64,000 bases of DNA from Streptomyces capillispiralis. Lineage in GTDB: Bacteria > Actinomycetota > Actinomycetes > Streptomycetales > Streptomycetaceae. Positions 45,038-55,323 of this stretch are shown here, piece by piece. The stretch is taken from positions 4,558,501 through 4,622,500 of the forward strand of contig NZ_VIWV01000001.1 of the NCBI RefSeq assembly GCF_007829875.1, in the 5' to 3' direction. A model generated the notes under the pieces. The model worked only from the letters and a program-made list of their open reading frames with translations. It made no database searches and was not told the DNA's origin. Both the position numbers and the translations under genes were made by a program. The number at the start of each line of letters is the position of its first letter. Positions within the stretch are counted from its first letter, which is position 1.

Positions 45038-45493
45038 CAGCCCGGCCAGTTCGCCGCGCTGGGCGCGGGTGAGTTCCGCCAGGATCGCGCGCTCCTGGTC
45101 CAGCAGCCCGGCCAGCGCCTGGTCGGCGCGGTCCCGGCCCTCGTCCGTCAGGCGGACCAGGACGCCGCGCCGGTCACTGGGGTCGGGCAGCCGCTCCACC
45201 AGGCCCTTCTTGGCGAGGCGGTCGATGCGGTTGGTCATCGTGCCCGAGGTGACCAGCGTCTGGGTGAGGAGCTGCCCCGGCGAGAGCTGGTACGGGGTGC
45301 CCGCGCGGCGCAGCGCGGTCAGCACGTCGAACTCCCAGGACTCCAGGCCGTGCTCGGCGAAGGCGAGCCGTCGTGCCCGGTCCAGGTGCCGGGCCAGTCT
45401 GCTCACCCGGCTCAGTACCTCGAGCGGTTCCACGTCGAGGTCCGGGCGCTCCCGGCGCCACGCTGCGACCAGCCGATCGACCTCGTCCTCCAT
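44996..45493 (-). CDS. MarR-family transcriptional regulator
   Basis: 165 residues with the winged-helix MarR fold: helices LSRVSRLARHLDRARRLAFA, LTALRRAGTPYQLSPGQLL, recognition segment TSGTMTNRIDRLAKKGLVER and the wing LPDPSDRRGVLVRLTDEGR. The ATG at 45493 is the likely start. Upstream lie two copies of a CTTGA-type palindrome. Divergent from the methyltransferase gene and convergent, with a 42-bp overlap, with the response regulator. Confidence 0.9.
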   Translation of the reverse strand: MEDEVDRLVAAWRRERPDLDVEPLEVLSRVSRLARHLDRARRLAFAEHGLESWEFDVLTALRRAGTPYQLSPGQLLTQTLVTSGTMTNRIDRLAKKGLVERLPDPSDRRGVLVRLTDEGRDRADQALAGLLDQERAILAELTRAQRGELAGLLRQLTAPFDNIPG

Positions 45494-45529
45494 GTCGATC
45501 AGTGTAGTGGTTGTGTCGATGTGAAGTCT

Positions 45530-45556
45530 CTTGATGTCGAGCATCTTGACGTCGAG
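45530..45556. promoter_or_regulatory. two tandem MarR-type operators
   Basis: CTTGATGTCGAG (45530-45541) and CTTGACGTCGAG (45545-45556), each a near-palindrome of the CTTGA-NN-TCAAG form known for MarR regulators, 15 bp apart in the 114-bp gap between the MarR gene and the methyltransferase gene. Both genes may be controlled by this site. Confidence 0.6.
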
Positions 45557-45607
45557 ATGCATAGCGGGTGACGCTGGGTACCCGTCCGCCGGCCATCGGG
45601 AGGCACC

Positions 45608-46429
45608 ATGTCCGCAGCGACCCCAGTGTGGGACCCCGCCCAGTACCTGCGTCACGCGGGGCACCGCACCCGCCCCTTCACCGACCTGCTCGCCCGCGTC
45701 CCGGAACTCCCCGGCGACCCGCCCCGCATCGCCGACCTCGGCTGCGGCGCCGGCAACGTCACCGCCCTGCTCGCCGACCGCCTGCCCACCGCCCGCGTCA
45801 CCGGCTACGACAACTCGCCCGAGATGCTCGACAGGGCCCGTGCCGACCACGCGGGCCCGACCCCCGGGGGCGGCCGGCTCGACTTCGCCCACGCCGACGT
45901 CCGCGCATGGACGCCCGAGGAGCCGTACGACCTCATCGTCAGCAACGCCACGCTGCACTGGGTGCCGGGCCACGCGGACCGGTTCGGCGACTGGATCGCC
46001 GGGCTCGCACCCGGCGGCACCCTCGCCCTCCAGGTGCCCGGCAACTTCGACGCCCCCAGCCACACCCTGCTGCGCGCCCTCGCCGCCTCCCCGCGCTGGC
46101 GCGACCGCCTGGCCGGCGTCCTGCGCCACGACGACGCCGTGCTCCGCCCGGAGGGCTACCTGGAACGGCTGACCGCCCTCGGCTGCATCACCGACGCGTG
46201 GGAGACGACGTACGTCCACCTGCTGACGGGCGAGGACCCGGTCCTGGACTGGGTCGAGGGCACCGCCCTGCGGCCCGTCCTCACCGCCCTCGCCGACGAC
46301 CCGGAGGCGCGGGAGACCTTCGTCGCCGAGTACCGGGCGGCCCTGCGGGACGCCTACCCGGCCGGCCCCCACGGCACCCCGTTCCCGTTCCGCCGCGTCT
46401 TCGCGGTCGCCGTCCGGAGGGGACGCTGA
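45608..46429 (+). CDS. tam: trans-aconitate 2-methyltransferase-like SAM methyltransferase
   Basis: 273-residue class I SAM-dependent methyltransferase. SAM motif I is IADLGCGAGNVTALLA, then VTGYDNSPEML, DFAHADVRAW and the post-motif NATLHWVPGHADRF, with LALQVPGNFDAPSH matching the Tam family. The N-terminal YLRHAGHRTRPFTDLLARV helix is also Tam-like. Tam methylates trans-aconitate, a toxic aconitase by-product. The ATG at 45608 has GGGAGG upstream. Divergent from MarR. Confidence 0.85.
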   Translation: MSAATPVWDPAQYLRHAGHRTRPFTDLLARVPELPGDPPRIADLGCGAGNVTALLADRLPTARVTGYDNSPEMLDRARADHAGPTPGGGRLDFAHADVRAWTPEEPYDLIVSNATLHWVPGHADRFGDWIAGLAPGGTLALQVPGNFDAPSHTLLRALAASPRWRDRLAGVLRHDDAVLRPEGYLERLTALGCITDAWETTYVHLLTGEDPVLDWVEGTALRPVLTALADDPEARETFVAEYRAALRDAYPAGPHGTPFPFRRVFAVAVRRGR

Positions 46430-46445
46430 TCCCGTACGCCCTCGT

Positions 46446-47123
46446 TCAGCTCTTGCGGTGGCCTATCAGCCGCGGCTTCGGCTCCAGGCCGTCCAGCCCG
46501 TGCCACGCCAGATTGACCAGGTGGGCCGCCACCTCCGCCTTCTTCGGCTTGCGCACGTCCAGCCACCACTGACCGGTCAGCGCCACCATCCCCACCAGCG
46601 CCTGCGCGTACAGCGGGGCCAGCTTGGGATCGAAGCCGCGGCTCTTGAACTCGCGGCCCAGGATGTCCTCCACCTGGGTGGCGATGTCCGAGATCAGCGA
46701 CGCGAAGGAACCCGTCGACTGCGGGATGGGCGAGTCACGGACCAGGATGCGGAACCCGTCCGTGTACTCCTCGATGTAGTCCAGCAGCGCGAACGCCGCC
46801 TGCTCGCACAGCTCGCGCGGGTGCCCGGCCGTCAGCGAACCGGTCACCATGTCCAGCAGCCGCCGCATCTCACGGTCCACCACCACCGCGTACAAGCCCT
46901 CCTTGCCACCGAAGTGCTCGTACACCACCGGTTTGGAGACCCCGGCCTTCGCCGCGATCTCCTCCACCGACGTGCCCTCGAAGCCCTTCGCCGCGAACAG
47001 GGTGCGGCCGATCTCCAGCAACTGCTGGCGGCGCTCCGCACCGGTCATCCGGGTGCGACGCGCACGCCGCGGCTTGTCATTGCTCGGGGTGCTGCTGGAG
47101 TCGGTCGCCACGGCGACCATCAT
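46446..47123 (-). CDS. TetR-family regulator, coupled to desaturase
   Basis: 225 residues. DNA-binding domain ERRQQLLEIGRTLFAAKGFE, GTSVEEIAAKAGVSKPVVYE, HFGGKEGLYAVV; C-terminal ligand domain with LDYIEEYTDGFRILVRDSP. The ATG at 47123 overlaps the stop of the fatty-acid desaturase gene (ATGA), so the two are co-translated. Regulators of this kind next to desaturases control membrane lipid composition; an acyl-CoA ligand is likely. A tandem palindrome upstream of the operon is its probable operator (inference). Confidence 0.9.
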   Translation of the reverse strand: MMVAVATDSSSTPSNDKPRRARRTRMTGAERRQQLLEIGRTLFAAKGFEGTSVEEIAAKAGVSKPVVYEHFGGKEGLYAVVVDREMRRLLDMVTGSLTAGHPRELCEQAAFALLDYIEEYTDGFRILVRDSPIPQSTGSFASLISDIATQVEDILGREFKSRGFDPKLAPLYAQALVGMVALTGQWWLDVRKPKKAEVAAHLVNLAWHGLDGLEPKPRLIGHRKS

Positions 47124-48133
47124 GCCGCCTCGACGGACTCCGTCCCCTGCCGGGAGCCGCCTTCCGCGGTGTTGCGGCGCGAATCGATACGGGAGCGTGA
47201 CGGCCACCGCACGTCGTACGCCCAGCCCAGCTGCTCGAACCAGCGGATCAGCCGGGCCGAGGAGTCCAGCTGCCCCCGCTCCACCCCGTGCCGCGCGGAG
47301 GTCGGGTCGGCGTGGTGCAGGTTGTGCCACGACTCACCGCAGGACAGGATCGCCAGCCACCACACGTTGCCCGAGCGGTCCCGCGACTTGAAGGGACGCT
47401 TGCCGACCGCGTGGCAGATCGAGTTGATCGACCACGTCACGTGGTGCAGCAGCGCCACCCGGACGAGCGACCCCCAGAAGAACCCGGTGAACGCGCCCCA
47501 CCACGACATCGTCACCAGACCGCCGATCACCGCGGGCAGCGCCAGCGACAGCGCCGTCCACAGGATGAACTGCCGGGAGATCGCCCGCAGCGTCCGGTCC
47601 TTGATCAGATCCGGCGCGTACTTCTCCTGCGGCGTCTGCTCCTCGTCGAACATCCAGCCGATGTGCGCCCACCACAGGCCCTTCATCAGCGCCGGGACCG
47701 TCTCCCCGTACCGCCACGGCGAATGCGGGTCGCCCTCGGCGTCGGAGAACTTGTGGTGCTTGCGGTGATCGGCCACCCACCGCACCAGCGGGCCCTCCAC
47801 CGCCATGGACCCGGCGATCGCCAGCGCGATCTTCAGCGGCCGCTTCGCCTTGAACGAACCGTGCGTGAAGTGACGGTGGAAACCGATGGTGATGCCGTGG
47901 CATCCGAGGAAGTAGAAGAAGACCAGCAGGCCGAGGTCCAGCCAGCTCACCCCCCAGCCCCACGCCAGCGGCACCGCCGCCAGCAGCGCGAGGAACGGGA
48001 CGGTGATGAAGAACAGCAGCGTGATCTGCTCGATGGACCGCTTGCGCTCCCCGCCCAGCGTGGCGGAGGGCGCGGCGTCGTCGGACCGGGGTGGCTTCGG
48101 GGCTTCGTCGAGCACATCGGAGCGTGAGGTCAT
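47120..48133 (-). CDS. acyl-CoA/fatty acid desaturase (delta-9 type)
   Basis: 337-residue membrane-bound di-iron desaturase. The three histidine boxes are present: HRHFTH, HRKHH and HNLHH, in the right order with pairs of membrane helices between them. FFYFLGCHGITIGFHRHF and GESWHNLHHADPTSARHGV are typical of delta-9 acyl-CoA desaturases. The ATG at 48133 starts MTSRSDVLDEAP; the frame is open further upstream without homology. First gene of a two-gene operon with the TetR gene, behind a promoter that contains two abutting operator repeats. Confidence 0.93.
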   Translation of the reverse strand: MTSRSDVLDEAPKPPRSDDAAPSATLGGERKRSIEQITLLFFITVPFLALLAAVPLAWGWGVSWLDLGLLVFFYFLGCHGITIGFHRHFTHGSFKAKRPLKIALAIAGSMAVEGPLVRWVADHRKHHKFSDAEGDPHSPWRYGETVPALMKGLWWAHIGWMFDEEQTPQEKYAPDLIKDRTLRAISRQFILWTALSLALPAVIGGLVTMSWWGAFTGFFWGSLVRVALLHHVTWSINSICHAVGKRPFKSRDRSGNVWWLAILSCGESWHNLHHADPTSARHGVERGQLDSSARLIRWFEQLGWAYDVRWPSRSRIDSRRNTAEGGSRQGTESVEAA

Positions 48134-48196
48134 GCGTGTCCCCTGTGGGGTATGTGGACTGAGGGTGGTGCCGGGCCGCCGGAACCGCACGGCATT

Positions 48197-48226
48197 CCTA
48201 CGGTTCCGTAACCTACGGCAACGTAA
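48197..48226. promoter_or_regulatory. tandem operator repeats of desaturase-TetR operon
   Basis: CCTACGGTTCCGTAA (48197-48211) and CCTACGGCAACGTAA (48212-48226) are directly adjacent 15-bp repeats; each half contains a TACGG-NN-CCGTA-like palindrome. On the minus strand a CATACT -10-like hexamer sits at about 48226-48231, next to the repeats, so a bound repressor would block the start site. Confidence 0.65.
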
Positions 48227-48424
48227 GTATGGCAGTGCGTCGCCCGGCGGCAAGAGCCCGTGGGCCTGCGCGTCCGGGTCGACACCTATCCTTGAAGTCG
48301 GTCGGACAGCGCGGTCCGCTCTGATTTCTTCCCGGACGTCCGGCCCGCATGCGGTCCACGCCGCCGCGAGACGCTGTCCGGGTTCCCTCCCAGACGAGCT
48401 TCAACACTGCAAGGAGCCGCACCT

Positions 48425-51157
<2,733 letters not shown>

Positions 51158-51170
51158 CCCGCGGGCCGAC

Positions 51171-51213
51171 GAAGGGTGCCCCCGAGCCGCGTACGGGCTC
51201 GGGGGCACCTTCT
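51171..51213 (+). terminator. terminator after ppc
   Basis: GAAGGGTGCCCCCGAGCC and a complementary GGGCTCGGGGGCACCTTC separated by a short loop form an 18-bp stem directly after the ppc stop, followed by TTG. Confidence 0.85.
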
Positions 51214-51377
51214 TGTCCGGGGACGGGGGCTGGACAGGGGGCCGGGGCAGGTCCGGGCGGGCGGGGGACCCGTGGACCCGTACGGGGAGCGGACCCGTAT
51301 CGGCGTCGGACCCTTACCCGGGCTTCGGGCCCACAAGTGGGCTTCTGGCCCTCACGGGTGCAGGGCCCGGACCCGGA

Positions 51378-52046
51378 TCAGGCGCGGGAGCCGCGGCGGC
51401 GGAACAGCAGGAAGCCACCGGCGGCGAGCAGCGCGGCGGCCGCACCGGCGAGCAGGCCCACCGGGGCGCCGTTGCCGGTCTCGGCGAGGTCACCGGAGCC
51501 GCCCTGCGGCGTCGCCTCCGCGGCCGGCTCCGCGGCCGGGGCGGCGGACGAGGAAGCGGCCGAGGGCGAGGCGGCGGCCTCCGCCCCGGCGGACGGCGAC
51601 GCCGAGGAGGAGCCCGAGGGGGCCGCGGGAGCCGCGGTCTCCTCGCAGTCCGTCCAGAACACCTTGTGCTTGGCCGAACCCTTCTCCCCGTCGAAGTTCC
51701 AGAACAGCTTGTAGTGGCCGTCGGGCAGCGACAGGTCCTCGGTCCGGCCGTGCCCGGACGCGTCCAGGGTCAGGGTGTCCGACAGCACCGTCTCGCCCTT
51801 GGTGCCGGCCGTCGGGGCCCACACCTCGATGTGCCAGTCGACCTGCTGGCCGGCGTCGAAGCCGAAGCCGTCCAGGTAGAAGGTGCACACATGGGGCTCG
51901 TTGCGGCGCTGCTCCTCACCGGTCGAGGCATCGTGGATCTTGACCGTGCCGTTGTCGCCGGGCGCTGTCGCGTGCGCGGCGGGGGCGGTCAGCAGAGCGG
52001 CGGAGAACGCGACGGCGAGCACGCCGGCGCGAGCGGGGGTACGCAT
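51378..52046 (-). CDS. secreted LAETG cell-wall-anchored protein
   Basis: 222 residues: signal peptide (VLAVAFSAALLTAPAAHA), a compact domain (residues about 28-120) with beta-strands FYLDGFGFDAGQQVDWHIEV and YKLFWNFDGEKGSAKHKVFW and two Cys (HVCTF, TDCEE), a Pro/Ala/Ser-rich wall-spanning stretch, and the sorting signal LAETG followed by a membrane helix (VGLLAGAAAALLAAGGFLLF) and an Arg-rich tail. LAxTG is the class E sortase motif used in Streptomyces. The function of the external domain is unknown. The start at 52046 (MRTPARAG) is preferred, with an alternative ATG four codons upstream. Confidence 0.85.
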   Translation of the reverse strand: MRTPARAGVLAVAFSAALLTAPAAHATAPGDNGTVKIHDASTGEEQRRNEPHVCTFYLDGFGFDAGQQVDWHIEVWAPTAGTKGETVLSDTLTLDASGHGRTEDLSLPDGHYKLFWNFDGEKGSAKHKVFWTDCEETAAPAAPSGSSSASPSAGAEAAASPSAASSSAAPAAEPAAEATPQGGSGDLAETGNGAPVGLLAGAAAALLAAGGFLLFRRRGSRA

Positions 52047-52192
52047 GAGGCAGTCCATCTTCGAGTGACGAACGGGGAAGATGTGGAGGGGGCGGTTCAG
52101 CCTCCTTCCCGAACTGACCCCACGTCAATCACGAAAGGACAACGCACCAATGCTTCACAGACGAGGGGCCCGGCGGAGCCGGCCGAAAGACC

Positions 52193-52681
52193 TCAGACGA
52201 CCAGAAAAGCCGTCGTGAGCAGCGCGGTCCCCGACAGCGCCAGCACCCACGCCGCCCGCGTCCGCAACAGCCCGCCCGCCACCACGACCGACGCCAGCAG
52301 CAGCGCCCCACCCAGCGGCACCCAGGCGTACACGATCCCGGCGGGACCCGAACGGACCGCCTGCTCGCCCCCGGGCTTCAGCACCACCGCGTAGGTCCGC
52401 CCCTCCTCCACGGCCACCGAGTTCTCCAGGACGACCTTCGCGCGCGGCTGCGACCCCCGCGACAGCGGCGCGTACGGCCCCGCGCACGTCCGGCCACCGC
52501 ACCACGTCACCTCCACCGTGCCGCGCTCGCGCCCCTTCGTCAGCATCGCGTGCTGCGCCGTACCCCACGACGCCCACACACCCGCGATCAGGATCAGCGC
52601 GGCGACCACGCCCATCGCCGCGAACCGGCCGAAGCGCAGCACGGCGAGAGCACCACCGGAGGAGCTGACCGCAGAAGGCAT
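52193..52681 (-). CDS. integral membrane protein of unknown function
   Basis: 162 residues: one membrane helix near the N-terminus (VVAALILIAGVWASWG), an external loop of about 70 residues containing a Cys pair (TWCGGRTCAGPY), and two C-terminal helices (AGIVYAWVPLGGALLLASVVV and VLALSGTALLTTAFLVV). Typical of uncharacterised Streptomyces membrane proteins. Same strand as the LAETG gene, about 150 bp apart. Confidence 0.75.
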   Translation of the reverse strand: MPSAVSSSGGALAVLRFGRFAAMGVVAALILIAGVWASWGTAQHAMLTKGRERGTVEVTWCGGRTCAGPYAPLSRGSQPRAKVVLENSVAVEEGRTYAVVLKPGGEQAVRSGPAGIVYAWVPLGGALLLASVVVAGGLLRTRAAWVLALSGTALLTTAFLVV

Positions 52682-52768
52682 GGCCGCGATCCTTGGCCAT
52701 GACCTCGCGTTCGGTCAACCCGGGTGGGTGTGGGCGGCGGACAAGTCACCCGATGTACGTATCCCCAG

Positions 52769-53371
52769 TCACGAGTTGTACGTGCCCTGCGCCCGCTCCA
52801 GGCCCTCGATCACCAGACACTCCACCGCGTCCGCCGCCCGGTCCACGAAGTAGTCCAGCTCCTTGCGCTCCGCCGACGAGAAGTCCTTCAGCACGAAGTC
52901 CGCCACCTGCATCCGCCCCGGCGGACGCCCGATCCCGAACCGCACCCGGTGGTACTCCCGCCCGAACGCCTTCGTCATCGACTTCAGCCCGTTGTGACCG
53001 TTGTCCCCGCCACCCAGCTTCAGCCGCAGCGTCCCGTAGTCGATGTCCAGCTCGTCATGGATCGCCACCACCCGCTCGACCGGCACCTTGTAGAACTCCC
53101 GCAGCGCGTTCACCGGCCCGCCCGACAGGTTCATGTACGACATCGGCTTCGCCAGGATCACCCGCCGGTTCGCCGGCCCCGGAGGCCCGATCCGGCCCTC
53201 CACCACCTGCGCCTGAGCCTTCCCCGCCCGCTTGAACCGGCCCCCGATCCGCTCCGCCAGCAGATCCGCCACCATGAACCCCACGTTGTGCCGGTTCATC
53301 GCGTACTCCGGCCCGGGGTTGCCCAGCCCCGCGATCAGCCACGGGGCACTGGCATCGGTCGTCACCTGCAT
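52769..53371 (-). CDS. pth: peptidyl-tRNA hydrolase
   Basis: 200-residue Pth that recycles peptidyl-tRNA. Catalytic features: GLGNPGPEYAMNRHNVGFMV (Asn and catalytic His), LAKPMSYMNLSGG, AIHDELDIDYG (Asp) and GGGDNGHNGLKS. Full length. Follows rplY on the same strand (72 bp), forming the prs-rplY-pth arrangement usual in actinomycetes. Confidence 0.96.
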   Translation of the reverse strand: MQVTTDASAPWLIAGLGNPGPEYAMNRHNVGFMVADLLAERIGGRFKRAGKAQAQVVEGRIGPPGPANRRVILAKPMSYMNLSGGPVNALREFYKVPVERVVAIHDELDIDYGTLRLKLGGGDNGHNGLKSMTKAFGREYHRVRFGIGRPPGRMQVADFVLKDFSSAERKELDYFVDRAADAVECLVIEGLERAQGTYNS

Positions 53372-53443
53372 GTCTCCTCGATACGCGCCAGCCGCCGCCC
53401 CCCGACGGGAAGCAGCGGCTGACGAAAACGGCGTCGGTGCGGA

Positions 53444-54043
53444 TCAGGCCTCGGCGGCCTCGCCGGCCTCGGTGGCCTCCTCGCCCTCCGGAGCCTCCTC
53501 CGCCTGCGCGGCCAGCACCTGAATGACGACCGCGTCCTCCTCGACGGCCAGCTTGGTGCCCTTCGGAAGGGTGATGTCCTTCGCGTGGATGGAGGCACCG
53601 GCCGTCAGACCCTCGACGGACACCGTGACGGACTCGGGGATGTGGGTGGCCTCGGCCTCGACCGGCAGCGTGCTCAGCACGTGCTCCAGCAGGTTGCCGC
53701 CCGGGGCCAGCTCGCCCTCGGTCAGGACCGGGATCTCCACCGTCACGGTCTCGCCGCGCTGGACCAGCTGCAGGTCGACGTGCTCCAGGAAGCCCTTCAG
53801 CGGGTCACGCTGCACCGACTTCGGGATCGCCAGCTCGTTCGACTTGCCGTCGATGTCCAGCGCGATCAGCACGTTCGGCGTACGCAGGGCGAGCAGCAGC
53901 TCGTGGCCCGGGAACGTCAGGTGCAGCGGGTCCGAGCCGTGACCGTACAGAACACCGGGAACCTTGTTGTCACGACGGATACGACGGGCGGCACCCTTGC
54001 CGAACTCGGTGCGCGTCTCGACGCTGAGCTTGACCTCGGACAT
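53444..54043 (-). CDS. rplY: 50S ribosomal protein bL25/general stress protein Ctc
   Basis: 199 residues, the long Ctc form: an N-terminal bL25 domain that binds 5S rRNA (VKLSVETRTEFGKGAARRIR, NKVPGVLYGHG) and the C-terminal TL5 domain (VTVEIPVLTEGELAPGG, VEGLTAGASIHAKDITLPKG) and a Glu/Ala-rich acidic tail. The ATG at 54043 has GAGGAG 8 bases upstream; an earlier GTG overlaps that site. Confidence 0.94.
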   Translation of the reverse strand: MSEVKLSVETRTEFGKGAARRIRRDNKVPGVLYGHGSDPLHLTFPGHELLLALRTPNVLIALDIDGKSNELAIPKSVQRDPLKGFLEHVDLQLVQRGETVTVEIPVLTEGELAPGGNLLEHVLSTLPVEAEATHIPESVTVSVEGLTAGASIHAKDITLPKGTKLAVEEDAVVIQVLAAQAEEAPEGEEATEAGEAAEA

Positions 54044-54254
54044 ATTGATCACTCCTCGCAGGGGTGGAAACGGACAGAGTCACCCGGCCAACGAACGGCC
54101 TGCTACGAAGAGCGCGTCGATAACGGACACCGTACGGGCTTCCCAAGAAGCGGTACGGCCTCCCTCGCCGAGCAACTGCAACAGTCTACTCGGACCAGGA
54201 GGCCGCACCCAAAACGATCACCGGGACCCGGACGGGAACCCGGCCGCAGAACCC

Positions 54255-55235
54255 TTACTGCTCGTCGAAGAGGCTCGTCACCGAACCGTCCTCGAACACC
54301 TCACGCACCGCCCGCGCGATCGTCGGCGCGATCGACAGCACCTTGATCTTGTCCAGGCTCTCACCCAGCTCACCCGGCGTCGGCAGCGTGTCCGTGAACA
54401 CGAACTCACTCACCTTCGAGTTCTTCAACCGGTCCGCCGCCGGACCCGACAGCACACCGTGCGTCGCCGTCACGATGACGTCCTCCGCACCGTGCGCGAA
54501 CAACGCGTCCGCCGCCGCACAGATCGTGCCACCCGTGTCGATCATGTCGTCCACCAGGACACACACGCGGCCCTTCACCTCACCGACCACCTCGTGCACG
54601 GTGACCTGGTTCGCCACGTCCTTGTCCCGGCGCTTGTGCACGATCGCCAGCGGCGCGCCCAGCCGGTCGCACCAACGGTCCGCCACCCGCACACGGCCGG
54701 CGTCCGGAGACACCACCGTCAGCTTCTCCCGGTCCACCTTCGCGCCCACGTAGTCCGCCAGCAGCGGCAGCGCGAACAGGTGGTCCACGGGACCGTCGAA
54801 GAAGCCCTGGATCTGATCCGTGTGCAGATCCACCGTGAGCAGGCGGTCCGCACCCGCCGTCTTCATCAAGTCCGCGATCAGACGCGCCGAGATCGGTTCA
54901 CGACCCCGGTGCTTCTTGTCCTGACGCGCGTAACCGTAGAACGGCACGATGACCGTGATGGACCTGGCCGACGCACGCTTCAGCGCGTCGATCATGATCA
55001 ACTGCTCCATGATCCACTTGTTGATCGGAGCCGTGTGGCTCTGGATCAGGAAACAGTCGGCACCACGAGCCGACTCCTGATACCGCACATAGATCTCGCC
55101 ATTGGCGAAGTCGAAGGCCTTCGTCGGGACGACCCCGACACCCAGCTGGTGGGCGACCTCCTCGGCAAGCTCGGGGTGGGCGCGGCCGGAGAAGAACATC
55201 ATCTTCTTCTCCCCGGTCGTCTTGATCCCGGTCAC
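54255..55235 (-). CDS. prs: ribose-phosphate pyrophosphokinase
   Basis: 326-residue PRPP synthase. Motifs: FANGEIYVRYQES, the ATP-binding VPFYGYARQDKKHRGREPIS, TVDLHTDQIQGFF with the catalytic His, VSPDAGRVRVADRW and the PRPP loop CVLVDDMIDTGGTI. GTG start at 55235 after GAGGAGAAAG. About 90 bp downstream of glmU and before rplY, the standard actinobacterial order. Confidence 0.96.
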   Translation of the reverse strand: MTGIKTTGEKKMMFFSGRAHPELAEEVAHQLGVGVVPTKAFDFANGEIYVRYQESARGADCFLIQSHTAPINKWIMEQLIMIDALKRASARSITVIVPFYGYARQDKKHRGREPISARLIADLMKTAGADRLLTVDLHTDQIQGFFDGPVDHLFALPLLADYVGAKVDREKLTVVSPDAGRVRVADRWCDRLGAPLAIVHKRRDKDVANQVTVHEVVGEVKGRVCVLVDDMIDTGGTICAAADALFAHGAEDVIVTATHGVLSGPAADRLKNSKVSEFVFTDTLPTPGELGESLDKIKVLSIAPTIARAVREVFEDGSVTSLFDEQ

Positions 55236-55323
55236 AGCACTTTCTCCTCAGAGGTGTCGCAGCTGGTGGGGGTGCGCATGTGCACTTATCACCGTACGCC
55301 GTGTTTGACGCAGCGGAATCCGG

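Noticed and set aside
44996..46372. A long minus-strand frame extending the MarR gene to 458 codons
   Set aside because: The upstream extension is antisense to the methyltransferase gene and has no homology; the MarR fold begins at the ATG at 45493.
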